Both the position numbers and the translations under genes were made by a program. From IMG/VR virus record IMGVR_UViG_3300048690_000048, positions 1 to 37,914 of that record: a stretch of DNA of 37,914 bases; one strand, given 5' to 3'. Under the pieces are notes generated by a model, which saw nothing but the letters and a program-made list of their open reading frames with translations, ran no database searches and had not been told where the DNA came from. Source of the DNA: a virus. This document shows positions 1 through 6,302 of the stretch, one piece after another (within the stretch, counting starts at the first letter, position 1; every line of letters starts with the position of its first letter).

Positions 1-106
1 GAATGTGCAGCATGGCCCATTGCAGCAATCCACCCAAGTCGGTTCCACGGTTAGCCAGTCCGTTCTTTTCCAGCTCTTGCACTAGCTGTGATGTGTTGGC
101 TAGCAT
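1..106 (-). CDS. partial gene running off the left edge
   Basis: An open frame starts with ATG at 106 and runs leftward off the window, giving 35 residues that begin MLANTSQLVQELEKNG. Its start overlaps the stop of the next upstream gene by 7 bases, the tight spacing typical of this phage. No family is recognised. The frame at the right edge (37647-37914) is on the same strand, lacks its start, and may be the rest of this protein. A direct circular join would be one base out of frame. Confidence 0.6.
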   Translation of the reverse strand, partial: MLANTSQLVQELEKNGLANRGTDLGGLLQWAMLHI

Positions 107-441
107 AAGTACCCCACGCTGCGTAGGTGCGAATGGTCAGAGTTTGGTCGCTGCGGTTGATTGAACGGGTCGCACATGCCTACCTTGTATGGTTCGTATG
201 CTTTTTTGGCTTCTTTGGTAGCGGCTATGCCGTCTTGGTCAAGATGGCTGCGGCCTAACTTTGTGATGTGGAAAGCGCCTTCAGCTTCAAACAATAGGCC
301 AGCTTCCACCAAGATGGCTAGGCGAGCAGGCATGTTTCCAATGCTGACGCTTACATCCTTACCATGCGTAAAGTAATCAGCACGCCGAGGGGCTTGGGCG
401 ATGATGGTTAGCAGCTTCTTTTGTGCGGGTGTGATTTTCAT
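100..441 (-). CDS. small phage protein, possible winged-helix fold
   Basis: 113 residues. The N-terminal 70 residues (MKITPAQKKLLTIIAQAP, then a short wing-like stretch and HITKLGRSHLD) have the spacing of a winged-helix DNA-binding domain, but no family is recognised. The start overlaps the upstream stop as ATGA (438-441), indicating translational coupling, and GGAAACAAA precedes the ATG. It is third in the leftward early operon that begins with the Cro-like gene. A regulatory role is inferred from fold and position only. Confidence 0.7.
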   Translation of the reverse strand: MKITPAQKKLLTIIAQAPRRADYFTHGKDVSVSIGNMPARLAILVEAGLLFEAEGAFHITKLGRSHLDQDGIAATKEAKKAYEPYKVGMCDPFNQPQRPNSDHSHLRSVGYLC

Positions 442-980
442 TTTGTTTCCTTGAGTCCATTTAATTCGGCTTGCAGTTTTTCAATCTTCTTTTGCTTCAA
501 GATACCATCAACAGAACCTTTGGTCGTTACATACCAATCGTTGATCTTATCTAGTCCAGCTTCTAGCTGCTCTGGTAAGAAGTAAAACGAGCTATTCAAA
601 TCATCGTAGTAATAGCATGCAATATCGGTAGCAAGTTTGTGGATAGATGTATTTGTCTCTGTATATACATCGTCATCAAACATATTGATGCAATTTATAT
701 AGACGTTTACCAATCCTTGAGGCATTGGAAGTTTCCTTGGGTGGTTACATGATTGATTTGTTTGCCAGTTAATACCCCAAGCAAAGTACGTTTCTTTGTA
801 CCGATCGGCTAGTCTGAAATAATCATCACCCTCAACTTTGTTCAAAAGAATTGATTCGCTGAACAACGGAATCAGTGCAGCAAAGTCAGTGCAGTTCTTG
901 TATTCCTTAGCTTTATTCATAAGTTCTGTTTGTAGTTCTGGGTGAATGCCGGTTACGTCGATTGTGTCGGTAGTTTTCAT
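438..980 (-). CDS. hypothetical early protein, 180 aa
   Basis: A well-placed frame with a strong Shine-Dalgarno (AAAGGAAACTC before the ATG at 980). The protein is acidic and rich in Tyr, Asn and Asp in its middle and ends in a short charged helix (about 160-180). No signal peptide, membrane segment or known motif is visible. By eye the DNA is more A+T-rich than its neighbours, which hints at a recently acquired gene. It lies between the Cro-like gene and the 113-aa gene in the leftward early operon. Function unknown. Confidence 0.75.
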   Translation of the reverse strand: MKTTDTIDVTGIHPELQTELMNKAKEYKNCTDFAALIPLFSESILLNKVEGDDYFRLADRYKETYFAWGINWQTNQSCNHPRKLPMPQGLVNVYINCINMFDDDVYTETNTSIHKLATDIACYYYDDLNSSFYFLPEQLEAGLDKINDWYVTTKGSVDGILKQKKIEKLQAELNGLKETK

Positions 981-1014
981 GAGTTTCCTTTGTTGCTATT
1001 AAATGTGTAGCTGA

Positions 1015-1218
1015 TTATGCTTGCTGGTCGGGCGCTGGGAGCTTTTTGGGCTTAAGTTTCAATCTAGCCGCTGCACCACGAACACGGTCTTCAAGTGCCT
1101 GGGGCAAGATTTCAGGCCACACGTACACAGATTGGGGTACGGAATAGCCTAGCGCCTTAGCGGCTAAATTTGGCGTACCTCCTAATAACTCTATCGCTTC
1201 ATTCTTGGTCATCGTCAT
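1015..1218 (-). CDS. Cro-like transcriptional repressor (P22 Cro-type HTH)
   Basis: 67 residues with the layout of the P22 Cro family: KNEAIELLGGTPNLAAKALG forms the first helices and the turn, followed by SVPQSVYVWPEILPQALEDRV. That is a helix-turn-helix in which position 2 of the turn is Ala and the recognition helix is followed by a Trp-Pro linker. AAAAGGACTTACAC precedes the ATG at 1218. It is the first gene of the leftward early operon and sits directly behind a promoter whose -10 box overlaps a 16-bp dyad (1253-1268), as expected of an autoregulating Cro. No CI-type repressor gene lies between it and the divergent operon. That it binds the dyads is inferred. Confidence 0.75.
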   Translation of the reverse strand: MTMTKNEAIELLGGTPNLAAKALGYSVPQSVYVWPEILPQALEDRVRGAAARLKLKPKKLPAPDQQA

Positions 1219-1250
1219 GTGTAAGTCCTTTTAAGTTGTTTGACCCATGT

Positions 1251-1281
1251 AATGTAACACAGTTTACATCGCCATTGCCAT
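1251..1281 (-). promoter_or_regulatory. leftward early promoter (for the Cro-like gene)
   Basis: On the minus strand a TACATT -10 box (1256-1251) lies about 33 bases upstream of the Cro-like ATG. A weak -35 candidate (TGGCAA, 1280-1275) sits 18 bases away. The -10 box overlaps the left arm of the dyad at 1253-1268, so a protein bound there would block this promoter. Confidence 0.5.
1253..1268. promoter_or_regulatory. operator-like dyad TGTAA-N6-TTACA
   Basis: A perfect 16-bp inverted repeat, TGTAACACAGTTTACA, in the divergent control region. The same dyad recurs perfectly at 31649-31664 and with one arm mismatch at 1333-1348, 4612-4627, 6262-6277 and 32877-32892, each time overlapping a -10 box. 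This makes it a strong operator candidate for a phage repressor, most simply the Cro-like protein. Confidence 0.65.
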
Positions 1282-1320
1282 GACCTTGTTAAAACTATTT
1301 TACTTTTTTTTCAAATTCTT

Positions 1321-1350
1321 TTGTATCTATGTTGAAAAGTAAGTTACACT
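1321..1350 (+). promoter_or_regulatory. rightward early promoter with overlapping operator
   Basis: TTGTAT (1321-1326), an 18-base spacer and TACACT (1345-1350) form a sigma70-like promoter for the rightward early operon. The dyad TGAAA-AGTAAG-TTACA (1333-1348, 9 of 10 arm bases) covers the spacer end and the -10 box, matching the arrangement at the other early promoters. AAAGGAAACT and the ATG at 1381 follow. Confidence 0.6.
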
Positions 1351-1380
1351 ACATGCACACCAACCAACCAAAAGGAAACT

Positions 1381-1794
1381 ATGAAAGCACAAACAATACT
1401 CAACCGTGCGGCACACGCAGCATCAAAGAACCCCGACGATCTATCGCGCATGGCCTTCCACATTGGAGCGCTTGAAGCTGAAGTGACCATGCTGTGCCAT
1501 GCTATCAACGAATACACGCCAATCGCCGAAGGTGTAGAAACCACATTCAAGCACGCAGGCTGTGACCTTGTAGTCTTTTACGAAGCCGACGATGAGGGAG
1601 ACATTGACATCACGGGAGTGTTTGCCAATGGTATGGATGTAACCGATCTGCTAATGGATACCTCAGCAATGGATGCGGTAATGGAGCATTGCACAGACCA
1701 TGCATACATCCAACGCAAGCAAGCTGCATATGACTTGGCGGAGCAGCAAATGGAAAACAGGCGCGATGCTGATTTGGAAAGCGGTGCAGCATGA
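1381..1794 (+). CDS. hypothetical early protein, 137 aa
   Basis: First gene of the rightward early operon, with a strong Shine-Dalgarno (AAAGGAAACT directly before ATG). The N-terminal third (about 1-45) looks helical, the middle (50-80) is acidic with alternating hydrophobic residues (DLVVFYEADDEGDIDITGVF) as in a small beta sheet, and the C-terminus is a charged helix. No family is recognised. It overlaps the next gene by 4 bases (ATGA). First genes in this position often encode host-takeover or regulatory proteins, but nothing in the sequence shows which. Confidence 0.8.
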   Translation: MKAQTILNRAAHAASKNPDDLSRMAFHIGALEAEVTMLCHAINEYTPIAEGVETTFKHAGCDLVVFYEADDEGDIDITGVFANGMDVTDLLMDTSAMDAVMEHCTDHAYIQRKQAAYDLAEQQMENRRDADLESGAA

Positions 1795-2009
1795 CAATCG
1801 CCGAATACTTCGCCAGCCTGCCTCGTGGCTCTATCAAAGGTGTAGCAGCTAAGTTGGGCTACTCAGTTAGCCACCTTTACAAAGTAGTCATTGGAAAAAA
1901 TAATCCGTCTTTTTTCATGGCTAACGCTTTTGTTCAATTCTCAAACGGAAAAATTGATATGCACACTATAAACATAGGCGAAAGGACGAAACATCATGCG
2001 AACAAGTAA
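1791..2009 (+). CDS. YdaS/Cro-type helix-turn-helix regulator
   Basis: 72 residues. MTIAEYFASLPRGSIKGVAA followed by KLGYSVSHLYKVVIGKNNPS resembles the YdaS_antitoxin/Cro-like family: a short helix, then a turn (LGYS) and a recognition helix with a YK..IGK ending. Start coupled to the upstream stop (ATGA, 1791-1794). It is the second small DNA-binding protein beside the control region. With no CI gene visible, it could be the second half of the early switch. That role is inferred; the fold call is moderately sure. Confidence 0.65.
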   Translation: MTIAEYFASLPRGSIKGVAAKLGYSVSHLYKVVIGKNNPSFFMANAFVQFSNGKIDMHTINIGERTKHHANK

Positions 2010-2175
2010 CACAAACAGCGACAGCGGATATTCTGGCGCATTCTCTTGGTGGCGACAAACTAGCCACCACGCACTTGGGTACACGGTATGCAATCACACT
2101 ACGTTTTTTGAGGGCACTGGTGTATTTGATGCCGTAACCGATGATTTTGGAAACTTAGTAAAGGCTGGAAAATGA
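1996..2175 (+). CDS. small hypothetical protein, 59 aa
   Basis: An ATG at 1996 opens a 59-codon frame ending TGA at 2173-2175, preceded by AAAGGACGAAACATC. It overlaps the previous gene by 14 bases and the next by 4 (ATGA). The protein starts MRTSNTNSDSGYSGAFSWWR and ends DDFGNLVKAGK. No family recognised. The even spacing and coupled ends support it as a real gene filling what would otherwise be a 160-base gap. Confidence 0.6.
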   Translation: MRTSNTNSDSGYSGAFSWWRQTSHHALGYTVCNHTTFFEGTGVFDAVTDDFGNLVKAGK

Positions 2176-2630
2176 AACTGACTAAATGCGACAAGTCACT
2201 AATACTGCGCGAAATTAAGTATGACTTACCCAAAATTGATGACACGGAGGCCATTCAAGTTGCACTTGAAAAATCGATGAGCCAGTTGTGTCGTAAGTTG
2301 TACAAGTTGGACCCAGTGGCGCTGCGCACAGAGTACGCAACATCATATGACTTCTTACAAGATGGCGGCCATGAGTATTACGTTGGTGATGCAGACTTTG
2401 CTGCTGTGACCAAACCTTTCAAGGACAAGAAGAAAGCAAGGGAGGCAACCCTCAACAAGGTGAGCGCCGCACTTGACTCCTGCACCACCCTGAAGCAGCT
2501 TCAAGAGCGTCTGCCAGAATTTGTAAAGTATTTTCATGCAGAAGTCACAAAAAGTACAAACTCACTGGTTGTGCAGAGCCCCGTAAATGAATTGAGGGCC
2601 ATTGGATGGCCAGTAGGATCAAAGAAATGA
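2172..2630 (+). CDS. phage protein, possibly Nmad5-like
   Basis: 152 residues. The start MKLTKCDKSLILREI, a charged central helix (KPFKDKKKAREATLNKV) and the tail TLKQLQERLPEFVKYF followed by VNELRAIGWP recall the Nmad5 family, a putative nucleotide-modification-associated domain of phages. The resemblance is to overall layout, not to a decisive motif. The position, two genes ahead of the transglycosylase/transporter pair, would suit a DNA-modification link. Coupled by ATGA at both ends. Function uncertain. Confidence 0.55.
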   Translation: MKLTKCDKSLILREIKYDLPKIDDTEAIQVALEKSMSQLCRKLYKLDPVALRTEYATSYDFLQDGGHEYYVGDADFAAVTKPFKDKKKAREATLNKVSAALDSCTTLKQLQERLPEFVKYFHAEVTKSTNSLVVQSPVNELRAIGWPVGSKK

Positions 2631-2827
2631 CACACACAAAAACTAACGGATGTGGCGGAAATTGCAACCAAGGCAGACAATGCGACTGCTGTCCAAACGC
2701 ATACCGCAAGAACTTCGATCACTTTGGTAATCCAATCGAACAAGAGCCGCCATTCTTGCTAACCGACTTGATCATCATTGCCATAGCTGTAATTGGTACG
2801 GCTGTATTGTTGGCGGGGGTAGTGTGA
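2627..2827 (+). CDS. small Cys-rich membrane protein
   Basis: 66 residues, starting at the ATG (2627) that overlaps the upstream stop as ATGA; an in-frame start at 2606 is possible but less likely. A cytoplasmic Cys cluster (NGCGGNCNQGRQCDCCPNA, residues 8-26) is followed by a hydrophilic linker and one hydrophobic segment (about 45-65, LLTDLIIIAIAVIGTAVLLAG). The layout matches the protein at 31399-31614, which also has a short Cys-rich head and one C-terminal membrane span. Cys spacing suggests metal binding. Role unknown. Confidence 0.7.
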   Translation: MTHTKTNGCGGNCNQGRQCDCCPNAYRKNFDHFGNPIEQEPPFLLTDLIIIAIAVIGTAVLLAGVV

Positions 2828-3561
2828 TTCACTATCACGGATCACCAATAACACCCGCGTCAGCTGCTGCCAAAGTTCTTGCAGGTCGCCATTCGTTCGT
2901 GTCATTTGCAAATCCCGAACAGTTGCCAATAGCGATTGAAGTGTGCCAGTCGTTTGCATTGGATAACGGCGCATTCTCTGCCTGGATGAGTGGAAACCCA
3001 GTAACGGATTGGACACCTTTTTATCAGTGGGTGGCTAAGTACATGAACACACCGAACTTTGATTTTTTCGTTATCCCTGACGTAATCGATGGTGACGAAA
3101 AAGCAAACGATTCACTTCTTAGGGACTGCCCACTTCCTAAACACATGGCTGCACCTGTTTGGCACATGCACGAAACGACTTCACGCCTTCAATGGATGGC
3201 TAGAAATTACCCACGGGTTTGCATTGGGTCGTCCGGTGAGTTTTCAATGGTCGGTACACCTAAGTGGTGGGAGAGAATCAATGTTGCATTGGCTTCTATC
3301 GTTGACGCAAATGGCCAGCCGATCTGCAAACTGCATGGGCTTCGTATGCTTAACCCCGAAGTATTCACACGCATTCCTTTCGCGTCAGCTGATAGCACGA
3401 TGGTAGGAAGAAACGTGGGGATGGATGGCGCATGGAAAGGAACATATATGCCGCCAGACAAGGACTGGAGGGCGCAAGTTCTTGCTGCCCGTATCGAATC
3501 ACACAACTCAGCAAATTGCTGGACAAATCAACCACAACAGGAGTCACTATGCCTTTTTTAA
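2824..3561 (+). CDS. DpdA-like tRNA/DNA-guanine transglycosylase family protein
   Basis: 245 residues from a GTG coupled to the upstream stop (GTGA). The order of motifs fits the TGT/DpdA TIM-barrel family, which exchanges guanine for a 7-deazaguanine base: LDNGAFSAW (46-54, first catalytic Asp47, compare DSGGFQ in TGT), VIPDVIDG (83-90), GSSGEFS (135-141), KLHGLRML (169-176) and SADSTMVGRN (188-197, candidate nucleophile Asp190, compare the FD...SGRNG segment of TGT). It is much shorter than bacterial TGT (about 380 aa), and the TGT zinc site (CxCxxC) is absent. The next gene encodes a preQ0-type transporter. A role in modifying phage DNA to resist restriction is inferred from that pairing; a tRNA-directed role is possible. 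Confidence 0.7.
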   Translation: MIHYHGSPITPASAAAKVLAGRHSFVSFANPEQLPIAIEVCQSFALDNGAFSAWMSGNPVTDWTPFYQWVAKYMNTPNFDFFVIPDVIDGDEKANDSLLRDCPLPKHMAAPVWHMHETTSRLQWMARNYPRVCIGSSGEFSMVGTPKWWERINVALASIVDANGQPICKLHGLRMLNPEVFTRIPFASADSTMVGRNVGMDGAWKGTYMPPDKDWRAQVLAARIESHNSANCWTNQPQQESLCLF

Positions 3562-4025
3562 TCGCCATCTACGCAGTTGCAATCATCTCTGCAAATTTGC
3601 TTGTATCCAAATTCGGCCCAAGCATTACACCTATCAATGCCTTCTTCTTGATTGGACTTGACCTAGCTCTACGAAATTATCTGGCGCTGAAGATGAGCAA
3701 GTTTCAGATGGCTGCAATGATCGTTGGAACTGGGGTAATAAGTTACGCAGTCAATCCAGCAACGGGGATGATTGCCATTGCATCCGGCGTTGCGTTCACT
3801 CTTGCAGCGCTTGCAGATTGGGCCACGTTTAACACCGTGTCAGGCCAATGGATGAAGCGAAACCTTGCAGGAAATAGTGCAGGGGCATTGGTTGATTCCA
3901 TTATCTTCCCAACTATTGCTTTTGGAAGTCTGATGCCTGTAATCGTGTTGGCTCAGTTTGTAGCAAAAGTTGCAGGTGGTACATTCTTTGGCTACATCAT
4001 TCAGAAACGGCTGGTGAAAGCATGA
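3549..4025 (+). CDS. VUT/YhhQ-family transporter (queuosine precursor, preQ0)
   Basis: 158 residues starting at 3549 (ACAGGAGTCACT before ATG), overlapping the transglycosylase gene by 13 bases; a longer in-frame start exists but has no better site. Five to six membrane spans are visible (about 3-20, 28-46, 52-68, 72-92, 117-138, 140-152). SANLLVSKFG, FFLIGLDLALRNYL, SGVAFTLAALADW and ALVDSIIFPTIAFG match the VUT (Vut_1) family, whose E. coli member YhhQ imports preQ0/preQ1. It is shorter than YhhQ (about 220 aa), lacking N-terminal residues. It would supply host cells with the base used by the upstream enzyme. Confidence 0.8.
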   Translation: MPFLIAIYAVAIISANLLVSKFGPSITPINAFFLIGLDLALRNYLALKMSKFQMAAMIVGTGVISYAVNPATGMIAIASGVAFTLAALADWATFNTVSGQWMKRNLAGNSAGALVDSIIFPTIAFGSLMPVIVLAQFVAKVAGGTFFGYIIQKRLVKA

Positions 4026-4369
4026 CCCACACAGTAGATTCACTTATGGCACTGGCTGATGCGTATGCCGCGCTCAAGCGCCACGACTACTTAACAGGCG
4101 AAGGATCGTCGTTGTGGTATCGAGAAAACTTGCGCGCAGCACTGACGGAAGCGCTTAAAAATAAGCAGGATTTATACACATCGCAAGAACGTGTACAAAA
4201 TTCGCCTGAAAGTGTGCATATCGCGCAGCCAGTATGGGGGCCTTTAAGTGATGAGCAGATTCAAGAAATCTATATCAGCGAATACAACAAAGGACACCAC
4301 GGGCGTGATTTTGAGACTGCCTTTGCCAGGGCAATCGAGCATGCCCACAATATCGGAGGTGACAAGTGA
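4022..4369 (+). CDS. hypothetical early protein, 115 aa
   Basis: Coupled to the transporter stop by ATGA. Helical N-terminus (DSLMALADAYAALKRHDYL, then WYRENLRAALTEALKN) and a separate C-terminal block (PLSDEQIQEIYISEYNKGHH, then FETAFARAIEHAHNI) that resembles the short repeat often found at the ends of phage accessory proteins. No catalytic motif. Transcribed with the modification genes, but nothing ties it to them in function. Confidence 0.75.
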   Translation: MTHTVDSLMALADAYAALKRHDYLTGEGSSLWYRENLRAALTEALKNKQDLYTSQERVQNSPESVHIAQPVWGPLSDEQIQEIYISEYNKGHHGRDFETAFARAIEHAHNIGGDK

Positions 4370-4467
4370 CTACGTTTTTCAGGCTGTGCGCCATGTATCA
4401 CCGATTCGGCCACACACCCTACCGCTCCATTGTGCGAGCATGGGAGACGATGCGGAGGATGACATGA
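4366..4467 (+). CDS. very small basic protein, 33 aa
   Basis: GTG at 4366 overlaps the upstream stop (GTGA), and its TGA (4465-4467) overlaps the next ATG (ATGA). The protein, which starts MTTFFRLCAMYHRFGHTPYR and continues SIVRAWETM, is arginine-rich and amphipathic. Similar short Arg/Tyr-rich frames are common between coupled phage genes. Coupling at both ends is the main support. Confidence 0.5.
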   Translation: MTTFFRLCAMYHRFGHTPYRSIVRAWETMRRMT

Positions 4468-4616
4468 ACCAATCCGACCTATTCGCTATTGGCATGGAAT
4501 CAGATACGGCCTACCGCCTGATGCAAGAGCTGTGCAAGCTGCTAGATGTTCAATACCCACCAGACCCAAACGATAGAACGCAAATAAATGTAAAAGAATT
4601 GAAAAAAGCAGAGTAA
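4464..4616 (+). CDS. small hypothetical protein, 50 aa
   Basis: Starts at the ATG (4464) that overlaps the upstream TGA; a longer in-frame version from 4248 would lie across two other genes and is rejected. Sequence starts MNQSDLFAIGMESDTAYRLM and ends NVKELKKAE; helical and acidic, unknown function. Last gene before the promoter at 4599-4629, whose -35 box lies within its final codons. Confidence 0.6.
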   Translation: MNQSDLFAIGMESDTAYRLMQELCKLLDVQYPPDPNDRTQINVKELKKAE

Positions 4617-4629
4617 AATCGATTACAAT
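4599..4629 (+). promoter_or_regulatory. internal early promoter with operator (for the Sak4/SSB genes)
   Basis: TTGAAA (4599-4604) and TACAAT (4624-4629) are 19 bases apart (18 if TGAAAA is used). The dyad AGTAA-AATCGA-TTACA (4612-4627, 9 of 10 arm bases) overlaps the -10 box exactly as at the other early promoters. AACAAGGAAACGAT and the ATG at 4656 follow. Confidence 0.6.
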
Positions 4630-4655
4630 AAAACTTCACTAAACAAGGAAACGAT

Positions 4656-5309
4656 ATGTCAATTGCAGCACTAATACTAGGTTCATCGGGTAGTGGAAAA
4701 TCTACCAGCCTTAGAAATTTAGACCCAACCAAGACACTGCTCATCCAGTGCATCAAAAAGCCTCTGCCATTCAAATCAGCTGGGTGGAAAAAGCGGGTAA
4801 GCATGCAAGACGATGGCAACGTCATCCAAACCAGCGACCCGGTGATGATTGAAAAAATCATGCGTAAGTCACCACACGACATTGTTGTGATTGATGATTA
4901 CCAGGCGGTCTTGATTAACGAGATTTTAGGACGTAGCAGCGAACACGGTTACACCAAATACACCGATGTGGCTAAAGGTGCATGGAACATCTTTAACGCT
5001 GCGGGTGACTTGGCAGACCATCGCCGTGTTTACATCATGGCCCACACTAGAACGGACGAATTCGGCAACATTCGCATGCAGACTGTTGGCAAGTTGGTTG
5101 ACTCGACCATCGTGCCAGAGGGTTACTTTACGATCGTACTGCGCACCGAAGTGACCAACGGAAATTACAAGTTTTTAACCCAGACCAATGGGCAAGATTG
5201 CTCGAAAAGTCCAATGGGTCTATTCAAAGACCTGCACATTGATAACGACTTAGCGCAAGTTGATCAAGACATTCAAGATTTTTATTCAATTCCCCAAACC
5301 ACTGCTTAA
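4656..5309 (+). CDS. Sak4-like RecA-fold ATPase (single-strand annealing recombination)
   Basis: 217 residues, a normal length for phage Sak4-type ATPases. Walker A GSSGSGKST (9-17) and Walker B IVVIDD (76-81) are clear, followed by the AHTRTDE segment (about 129-135) typical of the sensor strand of RecA-like phage ATPases. Such proteins help single-strand annealing and work with an SSB, and the SSB gene is directly downstream. Strong Shine-Dalgarno (AAGGAAAC). It has its own operator-bearing promoter. The alternative, a general phage AAA ATPase, cannot be excluded without alignment. Confidence 0.75.
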   Translation: MSIAALILGSSGSGKSTSLRNLDPTKTLLIQCIKKPLPFKSAGWKKRVSMQDDGNVIQTSDPVMIEKIMRKSPHDIVVIDDYQAVLINEILGRSSEHGYTKYTDVAKGAWNIFNAAGDLADHRRVYIMAHTRTDEFGNIRMQTVGKLVDSTIVPEGYFTIVLRTEVTNGNYKFLTQTNGQDCSKSPMGLFKDLHIDNDLAQVDQDIQDFYSIPQTTA

Positions 5310-5329
5310 CTAAAAAGGAAAAAGCAACC

Positions 5330-5950
5330 ATGTATAACCTCGACCCAAACGCAGCGCGAAAAGCTGACACGCAAGGCAACCAGATTAAAGAGCTTGGCAA
5401 ATACCTCGGAGCTATCACACAAGCCGAAGACATCACAGCAAAGACTGGCACAAAAGGGTTAAACCTGCACTTCACCAGCGACGCAGGCCAAAAAACGAAG
5501 GTTTCTATCTACGTTGAAAAAGCCGACGGAACAAAGCTCAGCGGCTTCTATCTGCTACAAGCCTTAATGACCTGCTTACAGCTTCGCAGCTTGTCGCCCA
5601 AACAAGGCACTGTGACTGTTTACGACTACGATCAAAAGAAAGACGTGCAGAAACAAGCAAGCATTTTCCCAGAGCTATGCAAGCCCATTGGCCTATTGCT
5701 TGGCACTGAGGACTATCAGAAACAAGATGGCAGCGTCAGCAGCCGCATGGTGTTGCGCGGCGTGTTTCAGGCTAGCACAGAGCTGACAGCGAGCGAGATT
5801 CTTGACCGAAAGACTGTGCCGGAAGCATTGCCCAAAATGGTGCAGGCTCTAAAACACAACCCTTTGAAGGCTGCACCAATGGCACAGCGTACGAATGCAT
5901 CTAACGCTGCCACTCAGCCCTTTGGCGAAGATGAAGATCTTCCATTCTGA
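5330..5950 (+). CDS. phage single-stranded DNA-binding protein with acidic tail
   Basis: 206 residues ending GEDEDLPF, the acidic, Phe-terminated tail by which SSBs recruit partner proteins. The middle (about 50-165) has the alternating hydrophobic pattern of an OB fold (LNLHFTSDAGQKTKVSIYVE, then VVYDYD-like strands). A proline/alanine/asparagine-rich linker (about 178-198) precedes the tail, as in SSBs. The gene follows the Sak4-like ATPase, a usual pairing. AAAGGAAAAAGCAACC precedes the ATG. The body is not close to E. coli SSB by eye, so the call rests on tail, linker and neighbour. Confidence 0.7.
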   Translation: MYNLDPNAARKADTQGNQIKELGKYLGAITQAEDITAKTGTKGLNLHFTSDAGQKTKVSIYVEKADGTKLSGFYLLQALMTCLQLRSLSPKQGTVTVYDYDQKKDVQKQASIFPELCKPIGLLLGTEDYQKQDGSVSSRMVLRGVFQASTELTASEILDRKTVPEALPKMVQALKHNPLKAAPMAQRTNASNAATQPFGEDEDLPF

Positions 5951-6096
5951 TGTTGGCCAAATGGACTGAAATTCTCCCGCTGTTTGTAGTGCGCTGGATT
6001 GCCTTGCGCCATTGCGAACGGTTGATTGTTTTTCGCGAAGAGCATGAGCGAATCATGGCCGTCGCTAGGCCTGACGTTTACATCAAGATTAAGTAA
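5950..6096 (+). CDS. small hypothetical protein, 48 aa
   Basis: ATG at 5950 shares its first base with the SSB stop (TGATG). Sequence starts MLAKWTEILPLFVVRWIALR and ends RPDVYIKIK; a hydrophobic/aromatic N-terminal half suggests membrane association or partner binding. Stop at 6094-6096, directly before a strong inverted repeat. Coupling to SSB and good codons support it. Confidence 0.55.
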   Translation: MLAKWTEILPLFVVRWIALRHCERLIVFREEHERIMAVARPDVYIKIK

Positions 6097-6100
6097 GTTT

Positions 6101-6152
6101 TTGGCACTGGTAGCCTCTGGGGATTCTCGGGGGAGCGCACTACCAGTGCCAA
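6101..6152 (+). ncRNA. long perfect hairpin, possible small RNA or processing site
   Basis: TTGGCACTGGTAG (6101-6113) and CTACCAGTGCCAA (6140-6152) form a perfect 13-bp stem around a 26-base G-rich loop. No U-tract follows on either strand, so it is not a standard terminator. It starts 4 bases after a stop codon, in a non-coding stretch (6097-6302) that also holds TTGGCA repeats and promoters. Transcription as an RNA element is inferred. Confidence 0.5.
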
Positions 6153-6155
6153 TCT

Positions 6156-6226
6156 AACTTGGCAAACAAGTTGGCAAATAGCCCAGTTTTTCCAATGTAG
6201 AAGCTGCAAAAATAAGTTGGCAATAG
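6156..6226. repeat. TTGGCA repeats in an A+T-rich non-coding region
   Basis: AACTTGGCAAACAAGTT (6156-6172, arms AACTTG/CAAGTT), AGTTGGCAAATAG (from 6169) and AGTTGGCAATAG (from 6215) repeat the core TTGGCAA, which also begins the arm of the hairpin at 6101. A+T-rich DNA (about 6226-6275) follows. The set could be protein-binding iterons, -35 elements, or a second origin-like site. No function is shown. Confidence 0.4.
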
Positions 6227-6279
6227 ACGCTAATTTATTTATAAATATTTTACAAAACGCTAGTAAAATAGATTACACT
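6217..6279 (+). promoter_or_regulatory. tandem early promoters, the second with operator
   Basis: First: TTGGCA (6217-6222), 17 bases, TATAAA (6240-6245). Second: TTACAA (6250-6255), 18 bases, TACACT (6274-6279), with the dyad AGTAA-AATAGA-TTACA (6262-6277) over its -10 box. The 16 bases of this dyad are identical to those of the leftward copy at 32877-32892. They serve the genes from 6303 onward. Confidence 0.6.
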
Positions 6280-6302
6280 ATACACAAACAAAAAGGAAAC
6301 CA

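Noticed and set aside
4248-4463. N-terminal extension of the 50-aa gene
   Set aside because: Would overlap two other coupled genes; the ATG at 4464 overlaps the upstream stop and fits the local pattern.
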